Shown piece by piece: positions 30,613 to 42,552 of a DNA stretch of 64,000 bases. Source of the stretch: CAYQUO01 sp964420835 (GTDB lineage: Bacteria > Chloroflexota > Anaerolineae > Anaerolineales > Anaerolineaceae); NCBI GenBank assembly GCA_964420835.1, contig CAYQUO010000001.1, positions 1 to 64,000 of the forward strand, written 5' to 3'. The notes beneath the pieces are model-generated. The model searched no databases. It was given only the letters and a program-made list of their open reading frames with translations, and was not told the origin of the DNA. The position numbers were made by a program, and so were the translations under genes. Each line of letters starts with the position of its first letter. Within the stretch, counting starts at the first letter, position 1.

Positions 30613-31449
30613 TCACCTTTCAATTTCGAAAGGTTGGCAAAAAGGGCAATAATGGGTCGAACGCTGGCTGACCAGGATGCGTTCAATGGGTCTTTTGCAG
30701 CGGGGGCAGGGTTGACTGGTGCGTCCATAGACCCTGAAGTTGTTTTGGAAACCACCGCCGCGGTAAGCCCAATCGATGCTGGCTCCATTGAGCCGGATGC
30801 CCTCCCGCAGGGTTTGGCGAACCGCAGCGAGGAGGCGGTCGGCTTCGCTGCGGCCCAGGCTGCAGGCAGGGCGGCAGGGGTGCAGGCGGGCGCGGTGTAG
30901 GGCTTCGTCGCTGTAGATGTTGCCCAGGCCGGCCAGGAAGGACTGGTCTAGGAGGAGGGCCTTGAGACGGGTGCGCCTCGCCTGGAGCATGGCGTGGAAG
31001 CGGGCGGGAGCCAGGGTTTCATCCAGGGGTTCCGGGCCCAGGCCGCCGAGCAGACCGCCGGGGTCATCGGTCAGCCACAGGCGGCCGAACTTGCGGGTGT
31101 CGTTAAAAACCAGGCGCATTCCATCCACAAAGGAGATGGCCGCCCGGTCGTGCGGTTGAAACGGCTGGTCCGCTGAATCCGGTTCCACGCGCAGGTCGCC
31201 GCTCATGCGCAGGTGGATGAGCAGGGTGTGGCGGTCGAGGTGGACAAGGATGAATTTTCCCCGACGGGTCACGTCCCGAACGGTCTGCCCGGGGAGGGCG
31301 TTTTCAAGTTCCCGCCAGGTTGGGCTGGCAAGGGCTCCAGGCCAGAAAAGGGTTGCCGAGCGGATGGTCTTCCCGGGAAGGGGGTCGCCGCCCCGCCCGC
31401 CCTGGCGCAGCGCCCGGACAATGGTCTCAACTTCCGGTAGTTCAGGCAT
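30613..31449 (-). CDS. mutM: Formamidopyrimidine-DNA glycosylase
   Basis: A 278-aa base-excision-repair enzyme removing 8-oxoguanine and formamidopyrimidines and nicking the strand. It begins MPELPEVETIVR, where Pro2 is the catalytic Schiff-base residue and Glu3 the general acid. The conserved Lys is in RRGKFILVHL (about 62-71), with NDTRKFGRLWL at about 118. The helix-two-turn-helix has FLAGLGNIYSDEALH (about 178-192). The C-terminal zinc finger is CPRCKRPIERILVSQRSTHY then CPFCQ. All residues needed for activity are present. Lies 30 bp downstream of prs. Confidence 0.97.
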   Translation of the reverse strand: MPELPEVETIVRALRQGGRGGDPLPGKTIRSATLFWPGALASPTWRELENALPGQTVRDVTRRGKFILVHLDRHTLLIHLRMSGDLRVEPDSADQPFQPHDRAAISFVDGMRLVFNDTRKFGRLWLTDDPGGLLGGLGPEPLDETLAPARFHAMLQARRTRLKALLLDQSFLAGLGNIYSDEALHRARLHPCRPACSLGRSEADRLLAAVRQTLREGIRLNGASIDWAYRGGGFQNNFRVYGRTSQPCPRCKRPIERILVSQRSTHYCPFCQPFEIER

Positions 31450-31479
31450 GGGAGTGCGGGATGGCGGCTGCCGGCGGCA

Positions 31480-32469
31480 TCACTCGTTGAACATTTCGCC
31501 TACGCTGCGGCCTTCGTTTGCCCGGCGGATGACCTCCCCCAGCAGTGAAGCCGTGGAGAGGATCGTGATGCGGTCGCCAAAAAAGGCCATCTTCTCCGGG
31601 GGGATTGGGATGGTATCGGTGGTGATGAAGCGGGTTACCGGCAGTGCCGAAAGGCGCTCGGCGGCGTTCCCCGAGAGCAGGGGGTGGACAAAGGAGATGT
31701 ACACATCGCGGGCGCCGTATTCCTTGACGATCTTGACCGCCTGGGCGATCGAGCCGCCGGTGTCCACCTCGTCGTCAACGATGACCACATCCCGGTCGAA
31801 GACATCGCCGATGAGGGTGAGGGCTTCAGCCTTGGAGTCGTTGCTCAGGCGCCGTTTTTCAATAAAGGCCATGGGAACATCCAGCCCGGCGGCGAAGTTG
31901 CGGCCCTTCTTGGCAAAACCGAGGTCGGCCGTGACGACCACGGGGTTGATCATCTTCGGTTTCAGCGATTTGAGGTGATCGTTGAGGAGGTAAAAGGTGG
32001 TGAGAACATCCCCGGGAATGGAGAAAAAGCCCTGGATTTGCCCGGCGTGCAGGTCGAGGGTGATGTAGCGGTCGGCGCCCGCCACTTCGATCATATCCGC
32101 CACCAGGCGGGCCGAAATGGGCACCCGGGGCTGGTCCTTCTTATCGGAGCGGGAATAGCAAAGGTAGGGGATGACCGCGGTGATGCGGGCAGCCGAATCC
32201 AGGCGCAGGGTCTGGATGAGCAGGAGCATTTCCATCAGGTTCCGATGGACCGGGCGCGAGGTGGTCTGGATGACGTAGCAATCCTGCCCGCGTACACTGC
32301 TGTGCAGTTTTACAAAAAGGTTGTCGTTGGGAAACTGGATGACATCCCGGCCACAAAGTTCAATGTTCAGGTATTCGGCGATACGCTCGGAAAGGTCCGG
32401 GCTGGCAGTGCCCGCGTACAATTTGATCTCGCCGTACATGCGTTCGTGGCGGTGGTAGGTAACCGACAT
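31480..32469 (-). CDS. prs: Ribose-phosphate pyrophosphokinase
   Basis: A 329-aa enzyme making PRPP from ribose 5-phosphate and ATP, for nucleotide, His and Trp synthesis. Family motifs present are SSVRGQDCYVIQT (about 65-77), PYLCYSRSDKKDQPRVPISA (about 108-127, the flexible loop), DLHAGQIQGFF (about 144-154), and the PRPP-binding loop VVIVDDEVDTGGS (about 236-248). The ATG at 32467-32469 has AAGGAG eight bases upstream. Sits 10 bp after aspS and 30 bp before mutM in the same minus-strand unit. Confidence 0.95.
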   Translation of the reverse strand: MSVTYHRHERMYGEIKLYAGTASPDLSERIAEYLNIELCGRDVIQFPNDNLFVKLHSSVRGQDCYVIQTTSRPVHRNLMEMLLLIQTLRLDSAARITAVIPYLCYSRSDKKDQPRVPISARLVADMIEVAGADRYITLDLHAGQIQGFFSIPGDVLTTFYLLNDHLKSLKPKMINPVVVTADLGFAKKGRNFAAGLDVPMAFIEKRRLSNDSKAEALTLIGDVFDRDVVIVDDEVDTGGSIAQAVKIVKEYGARDVYISFVHPLLSGNAAERLSALPVTRFITTDTIPIPPEKMAFFGDRITILSTASLLGEVIRRANEGRSVGEMFNE

Positions 32470-32479
32470 GGCAAACTCC

Positions 32480-33799
<1,320 letters not shown>

Positions 33800-33834
33800 C
33801 CAGGTCACTCCTGATGAGAATAATGTTCACCTGT

Positions 33835-34818
33835 CTATTTTACTTCCATCCGGGCCAATGCGGCAGCCGCCTGGCGGGGCGAGGTGCGGCGGGCGAGCAG
33901 GCTCCGCAGGGTGCGTTCATATTCCCCGGGGGGCACCCGCTCCTGCCAGCGGGCGAGTAGGTCCCGCTGCAGCAGGGCATCCAGTTCATGCTGCAGGCGC
34001 TGCCCGTCGCTGCGCTGCCAGGTCCCGCTCTCCTTCAGCCACTGGCGGTGCTGGTGGATCATGTCAACCAGGTCCGGCAGGCCTTCCCCCGTGGTCGCCA
34101 CGGTGGGCAGCACCGGCACCATCCACGCCTCCGGCCGGCCCGTGCCGCCGGAAGTGCCGGCCAGCGACAACATGGCCTGCAGCGCACGCACGGCTTCCTC
34201 GACGCCCGGCCGGTCGGCCTTGTTGACCACCAGGATGTCGGCGATCTCCAGGATGCCGGCCTTGATGGCCTGCACCTCGTCGCCCAGCCCGGGGGCTTCC
34301 ACGACCAGGGTGGTGTGGGCCAGGCGGGCAATGTCCACTTCGGTCTGCCCGGCACCAACGGTTTCGACGATGATCGCCTCAAATCCGGCGGCATCCAGCG
34401 CGTGGACAACCGCCGGGCAGGTGCGCGAAAGGCCTCCGGCCGAGCCGCGGCTGGCCATCGAGCGGATGAAGGCGCCCGGGTCGGCAGCTAGGTCTCGCAT
34501 GCGCAGCCGGTCACCAAGAACGGCGCCGCCGCTGAACGGGCTGGTTGGGTCCACCGCCACCACGGCCAACGTTTGGGGCGGGCGGCCCTGGGCGCCCTCC
34601 CGAAGGCATTTCCCCAGGCGGTTGACCAGGGTGGATTTTCCGGTGCCGGTGGCACCGGTGACGCCGATGATGTGGGCGTGCCCGGTATGGGGGAAGAGCG
34701 CATCGAGAACGACCTGCCCTGCGGGCGATTCGTCCTCAAGCAGGGTTAACAGGCGGGCAAGGGCAATTCGGTCTCCCTCCAGGATGGCGCGGGTGGGGCT
34801 GTGGTCGGGAGTGCTCAA
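33835..34818 (-). CDS. meaB: Methylmalonyl-CoA mutase-associated GTPase
   Basis: A 327-aa P-loop GTPase chaperone protecting and loading the B12-dependent mutase. The N-terminal helix is followed by P-loop GVTGATGTGKSTLVNRL (about 54-70), DPTSPFSGGAVLGDRLRM (about 93-110), the strongly conserved MASRGSAGGLS (about 122-132), VETVGAGQTEVDIA (about 154-167) and the guanine motif NKAD (about 205). The start is TTG at 34818, overlapping the stop of the B12-binding subunit gene (TTGA), because no ATG or GTG in frame gives the right N-terminus; the upstream frame is out of register. Confidence 0.93.
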   Translation of the reverse strand: MSTPDHSPTRAILEGDRIALARLLTLLEDESPAGQVVLDALFPHTGHAHIIGVTGATGTGKSTLVNRLGKCLREGAQGRPPQTLAVVAVDPTSPFSGGAVLGDRLRMRDLAADPGAFIRSMASRGSAGGLSRTCPAVVHALDAAGFEAIIVETVGAGQTEVDIARLAHTTLVVEAPGLGDEVQAIKAGILEIADILVVNKADRPGVEEAVRALQAMLSLAGTSGGTGRPEAWMVPVLPTVATTGEGLPDLVDMIHQHRQWLKESGTWQRSDGQRLQHELDALLQRDLLARWQERVPPGEYERTLRSLLARRTSPRQAAAALARMEVK

Positions 34819-35225
34819 GGGGCCGGTGCACCCCGAACAAAGGAGGTGATCTCTTCCACCATGCGCGTGGTGGAGGTTCCCGGGCCGTAAACAGCCCGCA
34901 CACCAAGGGCAAGCAGCCCGGGGATGTCGGCGGGCGGGAAGATGCCGCCGGCGACCACGCAGATATCCTGCCGGCCGGTGTCTTTCAACAGTTCCAGCAG
35001 GCGCGGGATGAGGCTCTCGTGGGCGCCCGAAAGGATGGAAAGGCCGATGACGTCTACATCTTCCTGCAGGGCGGCCGCGGCGATCATTTCCGGTGTTTGG
35101 CGCAGGCCGGTGTAGATCACCTCCATGCCGGCATCGCGCAGGGCGCGGGCCACCACCTTGGCCCCCCGGTCGTGCCCATCCAGCCCCGGTTTGGCGATCA
35201 GTACGCGGATCTTCTTTTCGGCCAT
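34815..35225 (-). CDS. Methylmalonyl-CoA mutase B12-binding subunit
   Basis: A 136-aa protein equal to the cobalamin-binding domain of methylmalonyl-CoA mutase and related acyl-CoA mutases. KPGLDGHDRGAKVVARALRD (about 12-31) contains the DxHxxG cobalamin motif. GLSILSGAHESLIPRLLELL and VVAGGIFPPADIPGLLALGV complete the flavodoxin-like fold. The catalytic TIM-barrel subunit is not in this window, so it is encoded elsewhere, as in split mutases. ATG at 35225 has AGGAG seven bases upstream. The gene overlaps meaB by 4 bp, linking cofactor subunit and chaperone. Confidence 0.93.
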   Translation of the reverse strand: MAEKKIRVLIAKPGLDGHDRGAKVVARALRDAGMEVIYTGLRQTPEMIAAAALQEDVDVIGLSILSGAHESLIPRLLELLKDTGRQDICVVAGGIFPPADIPGLLALGVRAVYGPGTSTTRMVEEITSFVRGAPAP

Positions 35226-35257
35226 CACCAACTCCTGTGAATGCAACCTGCCCCTTC

Positions 35258-35297
35258 ATTATACTTCACACGGGCTGCAACCTGTTTGGTGTATAAT
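35258..35297. promoter_or_regulatory. Divergent -10 elements between the mutase subunit gene and gyrA
   Basis: On the plus strand TATAAT lies at 35292-35297 (for gyrA), with no good -35 hexamer at 16-18 bp. On the minus strand TATAAT lies at 35263-35258 (for the mutase subunit gene at 35225). Two perfect -10 boxes back to back about 30 bp apart imply shared or competing regulation. Confidence 0.55.
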
Positions 35298-35339
35298 GGG
35301 GGAACTGCTCCACCGGTAATGTGAGGGAACACCAGGCCG

Positions 35340-35363
35340 CCGCGAGAACCGCGGCGGCGGCTG
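35340..35363 (+). other. Strong hairpin in the gyrA leader
   Basis: CCGCCGCG, loop AGAAC, CGCGGCGG, extended by flanking G/C pairs. It lies in a leader of about 120 nt between the -10 box and the gyrA ATG, too far upstream to mask the ribosome site directly. No T-run follows, so it is not a terminator. Role unknown; mRNA stability or supercoiling-linked control are options. Confidence 0.6.
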
Positions 35364-35422
35364 TGTAGAGCCCGGAAGGAGCACCAGCGAACCAGTGTAA
35401 CCACCCAAGGCAGGAACCACCT

Positions 35423-37884
<2,462 letters not shown>

Positions 37885-37888
<4 letters not shown>

Positions 37889-38097
37889 TAGATGGGGGGA
37901 ACGACCTTCTCAAAGGCCAGCAGGGCAAAAGCCCCCAGCACGCAGACCATGAGAAGCAGCAGCAGGGCGATGACAAAACGCTGTTTTGCCGTCATGCCCA
38001 GGAAGTTGCCCTTTTCCCTTGCCGGCCGGGCCGGAACGGGCGATTTCGGCGGCTCCTCCTCTGGCGTGGAAATTGAGTCTCGCAGGTCATCCAGCAT
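37885..38097 (-). CDS. Small single-pass membrane protein
   Basis: A 70-aa protein: acidic/Pro-rich cytoplasmic N-terminus (MLDDLRDSISTPEEEPPKSP), a basic stretch, and one C-terminal membrane helix (RFVIALLLLLMVCVLGAFAL, about 40-59), ending EKVVPPIY. No family recognised. It overlaps the end of gyrA by 4 bp tail-to-tail and starts 3 bp after the birA stop on the same strand, so it is probably co-expressed with birA. No strong ribosome site; the ATG at 38097 follows GAGGTGAAGG. Confidence 0.65.
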
Positions 38098-38100
38098 CCT

Positions 38101-38892
38101 TCACCTCCCGGGTTCGATCGGGCGCAAACGAACATCACCCGCTTCTATTGCAATCTCTGTGCCATCCTCCAACTGCAGCCTCAGGCTTCCGCCGGGGTTC
38201 AGCCCCAGCACCCTCCCGCTCACCCGGGTTGCACCGTCCTTTTCCCCCTGTACCATTTGCCCCTTAAAGGCCAGGCGCTGTTCCCAGGCCTGAAGGAAGG
38301 CAGCCTCGGGCAACAGCCGGCGCCATTCCAGCAGGCTGGTGAGCAGGCTCACGAGCAGGGCCTGGCGGTCCACCGGCCTGCCGAGCAGCCCCTCCAGGCA
38401 GGCTGCCGGCAGGTTCAACCCGGCTTGGGGTGGCAGGGAGGCCGGGGTGACGTTGACGCCGATGCCGACGACAACCGCAGACAGCACCCCGCCCTGCCAG
38501 ACGGATTCGGCAAGCACGCCGGCGATCTTTTTCCCGTCAACGAGCACATCATTGGGCCACTTCACCACGCTTTGCAGGCCGTAATCGTTCTGCAGGGTGC
38601 TGCTGAGGGCCATGGCTCCCAGCGGGGAAAACAAGCCCGGCAGCCTGGCCTCGGCCGGCAGCGGGTGCAGGACCAGGCTGAAGATGAGCGATGAGCCCGG
38701 CCGGCTCAGCCAGCGGCGGTCCAGCCGGCCGCGGCCGGCGGTCTGCTGGTTGGCAACCACCAGGGCCATGTCGGGGGCGCCTTCGGCAGCCCAGCCCAGC
38801 GCCACATCGTTGGTGGAACCGGTGCTGTTAAAGTAACGCAGCCCGGCAACCGGGAGCCCCGCCAGGGCATTTTGCAGGCTTTGCCGGTCCAT
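38101..38892 (-). CDS. birA: Biotin--protein ligase
   Basis: A 263-aa enzyme attaching biotin to acetyl-CoA carboxylase and related carriers via biotinyl-AMP. The catalytic-domain motifs are STGSTNDVAL (about 25-34), TAGRGRLDRRWLSRPGSSLI (about 53-72), VKWPNDVLVDGKKIAGVL (about 113-130) and VVGIGVNV (about 145-152). The C-terminal SH3-like domain is present (SGRVLGLNPGGSLRLQL). There is no N-terminal DNA-binding domain, so it is class I, without repressor function. The ATG at 38892 is chosen: TACAAT (38904-38899) lies six bases upstream, pointing to a leaderless message, and the longer frame to 38982 adds non-conserved sequence. Confidence 0.93.
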   Translation of the reverse strand: MDRQSLQNALAGLPVAGLRYFNSTGSTNDVALGWAAEGAPDMALVVANQQTAGRGRLDRRWLSRPGSSLIFSLVLHPLPAEARLPGLFSPLGAMALSSTLQNDYGLQSVVKWPNDVLVDGKKIAGVLAESVWQGGVLSAVVVGIGVNVTPASLPPQAGLNLPAACLEGLLGRPVDRQALLVSLLTSLLEWRRLLPEAAFLQAWEQRLAFKGQMVQGEKDGATRVSGRVLGLNPGGSLRLQLEDGTEIAIEAGDVRLRPIEPGR

Positions 38893-39003
38893 GCCAGGAT
38901 TGTACCTTAAATCGATAGGCGCCGAATCAAATCCCGGCGGCAGGGAATTTGCCGCCGGGTTGAAGGGAGATAAGGCCGGCAATTGCAGCCGGCCGTGCCG
39001 CCT

Positions 39004-39414
39004 TTACTTATAACTGACCTTGATGCTCTTGGGCTTGGCTTCCTCGGCCTTGGGCACCCGCAGCACAAGCACGCCATCCTTCAGGTTGGCCTCGGCCTTG
39101 GCCGAGTTCATCGGCTCGGGCAGGGTCACCGTGCGGCAGAACCTGCCGGAGGGGCGCTCTTCCAACAGGTAGTTGGCGCCTTCCTCGCGGTCGTTGTGCA
39201 GTTCGCCCTGGATGCTGACGGTTTCATTGACGACCTGGATGTTCAGGTCTTCGGCTTTTACGCCGGGGATGAGTGCGGTGATGATGTAATCATCCGCCTC
39301 GGCTTTCACGTCCACGGGGACGATCACTTCGGGCTCGTAAGCCGGCCAATCGGGATCCATCATTCTCTCCAGCATGCGTCGCCGGCGGGTAAACGGGGTG
39401 ATGTAGTATGTCAT
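39004..39414 (-). CDS. Small heat-shock protein (Hsp20/alpha-crystallin)
   Basis: A 136-aa holdase chaperone preventing aggregation. A short N-terminal arm is rich in Arg/Met (TRRRRMLERMMD). The alpha-crystallin domain is at about 35-128 (PVDVKAEADDYIITALIPGV, VSIQGELHNDREEGANYLLE, and the family A-x-x-x-n-G-V-L pattern AEANLKDGVLVLRVPKAEE). The C-terminus KSIKVSYK carries the IxV-type motif for oligomer contacts. ATG at 39414 with AGGAGG six bases upstream. A -10 TATACT (39470-39465) with -35 TTGTAT (19-bp spacer) lies upstream on the minus strand. No CIRCE element seen. Confidence 0.95.
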   Translation of the reverse strand: MTYYITPFTRRRRMLERMMDPDWPAYEPEVIVPVDVKAEADDYIITALIPGVKAEDLNIQVVNETVSIQGELHNDREEGANYLLEERPSGRFCRTVTLPEPMNSAKAEANLKDGVLVLRVPKAEEAKPKSIKVSYK

Positions 39415-39464
39415 TTCAAACCTCCTGTAAAATCCTATCCTTCTTTTCGGGTTTAACTGCCTTC

Positions 39465-39495
39465 AGTATATTCGGCCAGTATCAGAGCAATACAA
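39465..39495 (-). promoter_or_regulatory. Promoter of the hsp20 gene
   Basis: On the minus strand TTGTAT (39495-39490), a 19-bp spacer, TATACT (39470-39465), about 45 nt before the ribosome site. The spacer is two bases longer than ideal, which is common in stress-regulated promoters. No inverted-repeat operator was found. Confidence 0.45.
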
Positions 39496-39630
39496 GAGAA
39501 GCATCAGCGTATTATCAGAAATTTCACCCTGGCTGCCGCCGCGGAAGGCGGGACGGCTTTCCCCGGGCGGATGCGGGCAGGAGAAAATTTGTGGTATCAT
39601 CAACGGCAGGCAACGGAGAAATTAACTTCA

Positions 39631-39999
39631 ATGGAAGATCGCATTACCATCATCGAGGGGCCGCCGCCCGTTTTTGAGAGCATCAATGACGGCTGGGCCC
39701 TGGGCTTGAATGAAAGCCCATACATGTACGACATGGCCCTCACCCATGTACGGACCTTTAACGGGCCCGCCCTGGTGGAGCGCTGCTACCGCGCCTGGAG
39801 CCGCCAAGACCCCATTTATCTCCATTACCGCAACGAAATCGGCCTGGAGGAGAAGGCACCCATCCTGGCTGCCCGCTCGGTGGAGACCGCCGAAGGCCAG
39901 ATGCTCATGTTGTGGATCCGCCTGGAACCGCAGTTGGAAGATGAGGATATGGAGATCGACCTGGACGAAGGCGACGAGGACCTGACCACGGGAAAATGA
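39631..39999 (+). CDS. Conserved hypothetical acidic protein
   Basis: A 122-aa protein beginning MEDRITIIEGPPPVFESIND and ending with an acidic tail (EDEDMEIDLDEGDEDL). The central part (TFNGPALVERCYRAWSRQDP, then HYRNEIGLEEKAPILAARSV) looks well ordered, and I recall similar short proteins in other Anaerolineae genomes; function unknown. The ATG at 39631 is preferred over the longer frame from 39571 because the homology-like region begins there. It overlaps the cysteine-desulfurase-like gene by 4 bp (ATGA), so the two are translated together and may act together. No membrane segment or known motif. Confidence 0.75.
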   Translation: MEDRITIIEGPPPVFESINDGWALGLNESPYMYDMALTHVRTFNGPALVERCYRAWSRQDPIYLHYRNEIGLEEKAPILAARSVETAEGQMLMLWIRLEPQLEDEDMEIDLDEGDEDLTTGK

Positions 40000-41252
40000 C
40001 ACCGCTTGACCCCCACGAGATCCGGGAGCACTTTCCGGCTCTAAAACAACCCCATGTATACCTGGACAACCCCGGCGGCACACAGATCGCCCGGGAGAGT
40101 CTGCAGGCCATGGAAGCCTACCTGGTGGAGTGCAATGCCAATCACGGCGGGTTGTTCCCCACCAGCATGGAATCGGATGCCCGCGTGCAGGATGCCCGGG
40201 TGGCCATGGCCGATTTTTTGAACGCCGCCCGGCCGGAGGAGATCGTCTTTGGCCTGAATATGACCTCGCTGACCTACAACCTCAGCCGGGCGCTGGGCCG
40301 CACCTTTCGTTCCGGCGAAACCCTGCTGGTGACCCACATGGACCACGATGGCAACATCTCCCCCTGGCTGCAGGTGGCCGAGGATCGCGGCATGCGCGTT
40401 CGCTGGGTGAAGTTCAACCGCCAGGATGGCACGCTGGACCTGGATGACCTGGCCAGGGCGCTGAAGGAAAGACCCCGCCTGCTGGCCTGCGGCTACGCCT
40501 CCAACCTGCTGGGAACAATCAACCCGATTGGCCGCATCCTGGAAATGGCGCACGAGGCCGGTGCGCTGGTGTACCTGGATGCCGTGCAATATGCCCCGCA
40601 CGGGCCCATCGATGTGCAAAGCCTTGGCGCCGACTTTTTGGTCTGTTCGGCCTACAAGTTCTTTGGCCCGCATATGGGTGCGCTTTACGGGCGCCACGAC
40701 CTGCTGGAAAACCTGCAGGCCTACCGGGTGCGCCCGGCCCCGCAGGACCCGCCGGGCAAGTTCGAGACCGGCACCGGCGCCTTTGAATCCATCTGCGGGC
40801 TGGCGGGTGTGCTGGAATACTTTGAATGGCTGGGCAAAACCTTTGGCGCCGAGCACCGCGAGCAGTACGCCGGCACCTACGACGGCCGCCGGCTGACCTT
40901 CAAAACCGCCATGACGGCCATCCGCGCCGGCGAGTTCGAGATCAGCCGGGCGCTGCTGGAGGGGCTGCAGTCCATCCCGGGGGTGACGCTGTACGGCCTG
41001 AAGGACCTGCAGAAGATCGACCAGCGCGTACCGACCTTCTCTTTCACCCTGGCGGGCCGCAGCCCGGCCGGGGTTGCCAGGGCACTGGGGGAGAGGAATA
41101 TCAACATCTGGAACGGCAATTTCTATGCACTGGCTATCACCCAGTACCTGGGGCTGGAGGACAAGGGGGGTGTTATCCGGGTCGGCCCGGTGCACTATAA
41201 CACGCTCGACGAGATCCAACAGTTCCTGGACGCCATCCGCTCACTCTCCTAG
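39996..41252 (+). CDS. Cysteine-desulfurase-like PLP enzyme
   Basis: A 418-aa class V aminotransferase of the cysteine-desulfurase-like branch. N-terminal LDNPGGTQIARESLQAM (about 23-39), THMDHDGNISPWLQVAEDRG (about 112-131), LDAVQYAPHGPIDVQSLGAD (about 195-214), and the PLP Lys in CSAYKFFGPHMGALYG (about 218-233). The Cys-containing active-site loop of SufS/CsdA is not obvious. Members either release sulfur from Cys for Fe-S and thio-cofactors or act on other amino acids. Coupled by ATGA to the preceding small acidic protein. Ten bases later a C39-like gene begins. Confidence 0.88.
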   Translation: MTPLDPHEIREHFPALKQPHVYLDNPGGTQIARESLQAMEAYLVECNANHGGLFPTSMESDARVQDARVAMADFLNAARPEEIVFGLNMTSLTYNLSRALGRTFRSGETLLVTHMDHDGNISPWLQVAEDRGMRVRWVKFNRQDGTLDLDDLARALKERPRLLACGYASNLLGTINPIGRILEMAHEAGALVYLDAVQYAPHGPIDVQSLGADFLVCSAYKFFGPHMGALYGRHDLLENLQAYRVRPAPQDPPGKFETGTGAFESICGLAGVLEYFEWLGKTFGAEHREQYAGTYDGRRLTFKTAMTAIRAGEFEISRALLEGLQSIPGVTLYGLKDLQKIDQRVPTFSFTLAGRSPAGVARALGERNINIWNGNFYALAITQYLGLEDKGGVIRVGPVHYNTLDEIQQFLDAIRSLS

Positions 41253-41261
41253 GCTGCGGCC

Positions 41262-42548
41262 ATGAAAAAGAGAACCAAGACCCTCCTGCTGGCTCTTTGC
41301 GGCCTTGTGGCTCTTGCCGGAGCCTCCATGGTCGTCCTGCCCTTTCGCCAGTCCATCGCCTGGCATTTTAACGACCTGCGCACCCGGTTGTTCTACAAAC
41401 TGAACCCGCCGGAGGACACCGTCTTCCGGCCGGAGGAGAACGTGGAGAGCGCGGTCACCGCCACCTTCATGGCCATGACGGCCATGGTGCCAACACACAC
41501 GGCCACGCTGCCGCCCAACCCCCCCGAGCCGACCATAACGCCCACCCCCCTGCCGGCCGCCATCAGCCTTAAGGGCACCCGCTACATGGACCAGCACGGC
41601 ATCATGAACTACTGCGCCCCGGCCAACCTGGCCATGGCGCTCTCCTTCTGGGGCTGGGGTGGCACACGCCTGGACCCCGGCAAGTACCTGAAACCGAACG
41701 ATAAAGACAAGAACGTGATGCCCTACGAGATGATCGACTACGTGAATACCCAGACCGTCTTCAAGGCCATCGGCCGGGAGGGCGGCACGCTGCACCTGGC
41801 AAAGGCGCTCATCGCCGGGGGCTTCCCGGTGCTCATCGAAAAGGGCGCTTACATCACGGATACCACGGGCACGCTGAGCTGGATGGGCCATTACAACCTG
41901 CTTACCGGCTACGATGACGCGGCCGGCAATTTCATCGTCCAGGATTCCTACTTCCAGCCCGACTACCTCATTCCCTATGCCACCATCCAGGACGAGTGGC
42001 GCTCCTTCAACTACACCTTCATCGTGGTCTACCCGTCCAACTACGAAGAGCGGCTGTTTTCCATCCTGGGCGACTACGTCGACGAGCAGAAGAGTTACGA
42101 GATCGCCCTGCAGATCGCCTCCAACGAGACTGCCGCCCTGCAGCCGGTGAACCGCTTGTTCGCCTATTTCAATCGCGGCACCAGCCTGGTGAAGTTAAAG
42201 GACTACAGTGGGGCTGTTGTCGCCTACAACGAGGCTTTTCGCATCGATGGAGAACTGGCGGAGGCCAAGGACCCCAAACGGCCCTGGCGCATCACCTGGT
42301 ACGAGACCGGCCCTTACTTTGCCTACTATTACACGGGAAATTATTCGAATGTCATTCAACTGGCAGATAAAACCTTAAGCCAGATGGCGGAGCCGAACCT
42401 GGAGGAAAGTTTCTACTGGCGGGCCATGGCAAGGAATGCCCTGGGCGACACCCAGGGCGCCCTGGCGGACCTGCGCGCCAGCCTGAAACATCACCCCGGC
42501 TTTGCCCCCAGCGAACAGCTCCTGATGCAGATGGGCTACTCCGGATGA
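41262..42548 (+). CDS. Exported C39-like peptidase with TPR-type tail
   Basis: A 428-aa protein. An N-terminal signal anchor (TLLLALCGLVALAGASMVVL, about 7-26) is followed by a Pro/Thr linker (about 75-102). A papain-like C39-family domain spans about 105-255: the catalytic Cys is in MNYCAPANLAMALSFWGW (about 118-135), and the His in WMGHYNLLTGYDD (about 207-219). A helical tail with TPR-like features ends the protein (NRLFAYFNRGTSLVKLKDYS, then GALADLRASLKHHPGFAPSE). Probably acts outside the membrane on peptides or envelope proteins. It lies 9 bp after the cysteine-desulfurase-like gene and 4 bp before sbcD, but a functional link is not apparent. Confidence 0.85.
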   Translation: MKKRTKTLLLALCGLVALAGASMVVLPFRQSIAWHFNDLRTRLFYKLNPPEDTVFRPEENVESAVTATFMAMTAMVPTHTATLPPNPPEPTITPTPLPAAISLKGTRYMDQHGIMNYCAPANLAMALSFWGWGGTRLDPGKYLKPNDKDKNVMPYEMIDYVNTQTVFKAIGREGGTLHLAKALIAGGFPVLIEKGAYITDTTGTLSWMGHYNLLTGYDDAAGNFIVQDSYFQPDYLIPYATIQDEWRSFNYTFIVVYPSNYEERLFSILGDYVDEQKSYEIALQIASNETAALQPVNRLFAYFNRGTSLVKLKDYSGAVVAYNEAFRIDGELAEAKDPKRPWRITWYETGPYFAYYYTGNYSNVIQLADKTLSQMAEPNLEESFYWRAMARNALGDTQGALADLRASLKHHPGFAPSEQLLMQMGYSG

Positions 42549-42552
42549 TGCG

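Noticed and set aside
39415..39630. CIRCE element upstream of hsp20
   Set aside because: No TTAGCACTC inverted repeat is present.
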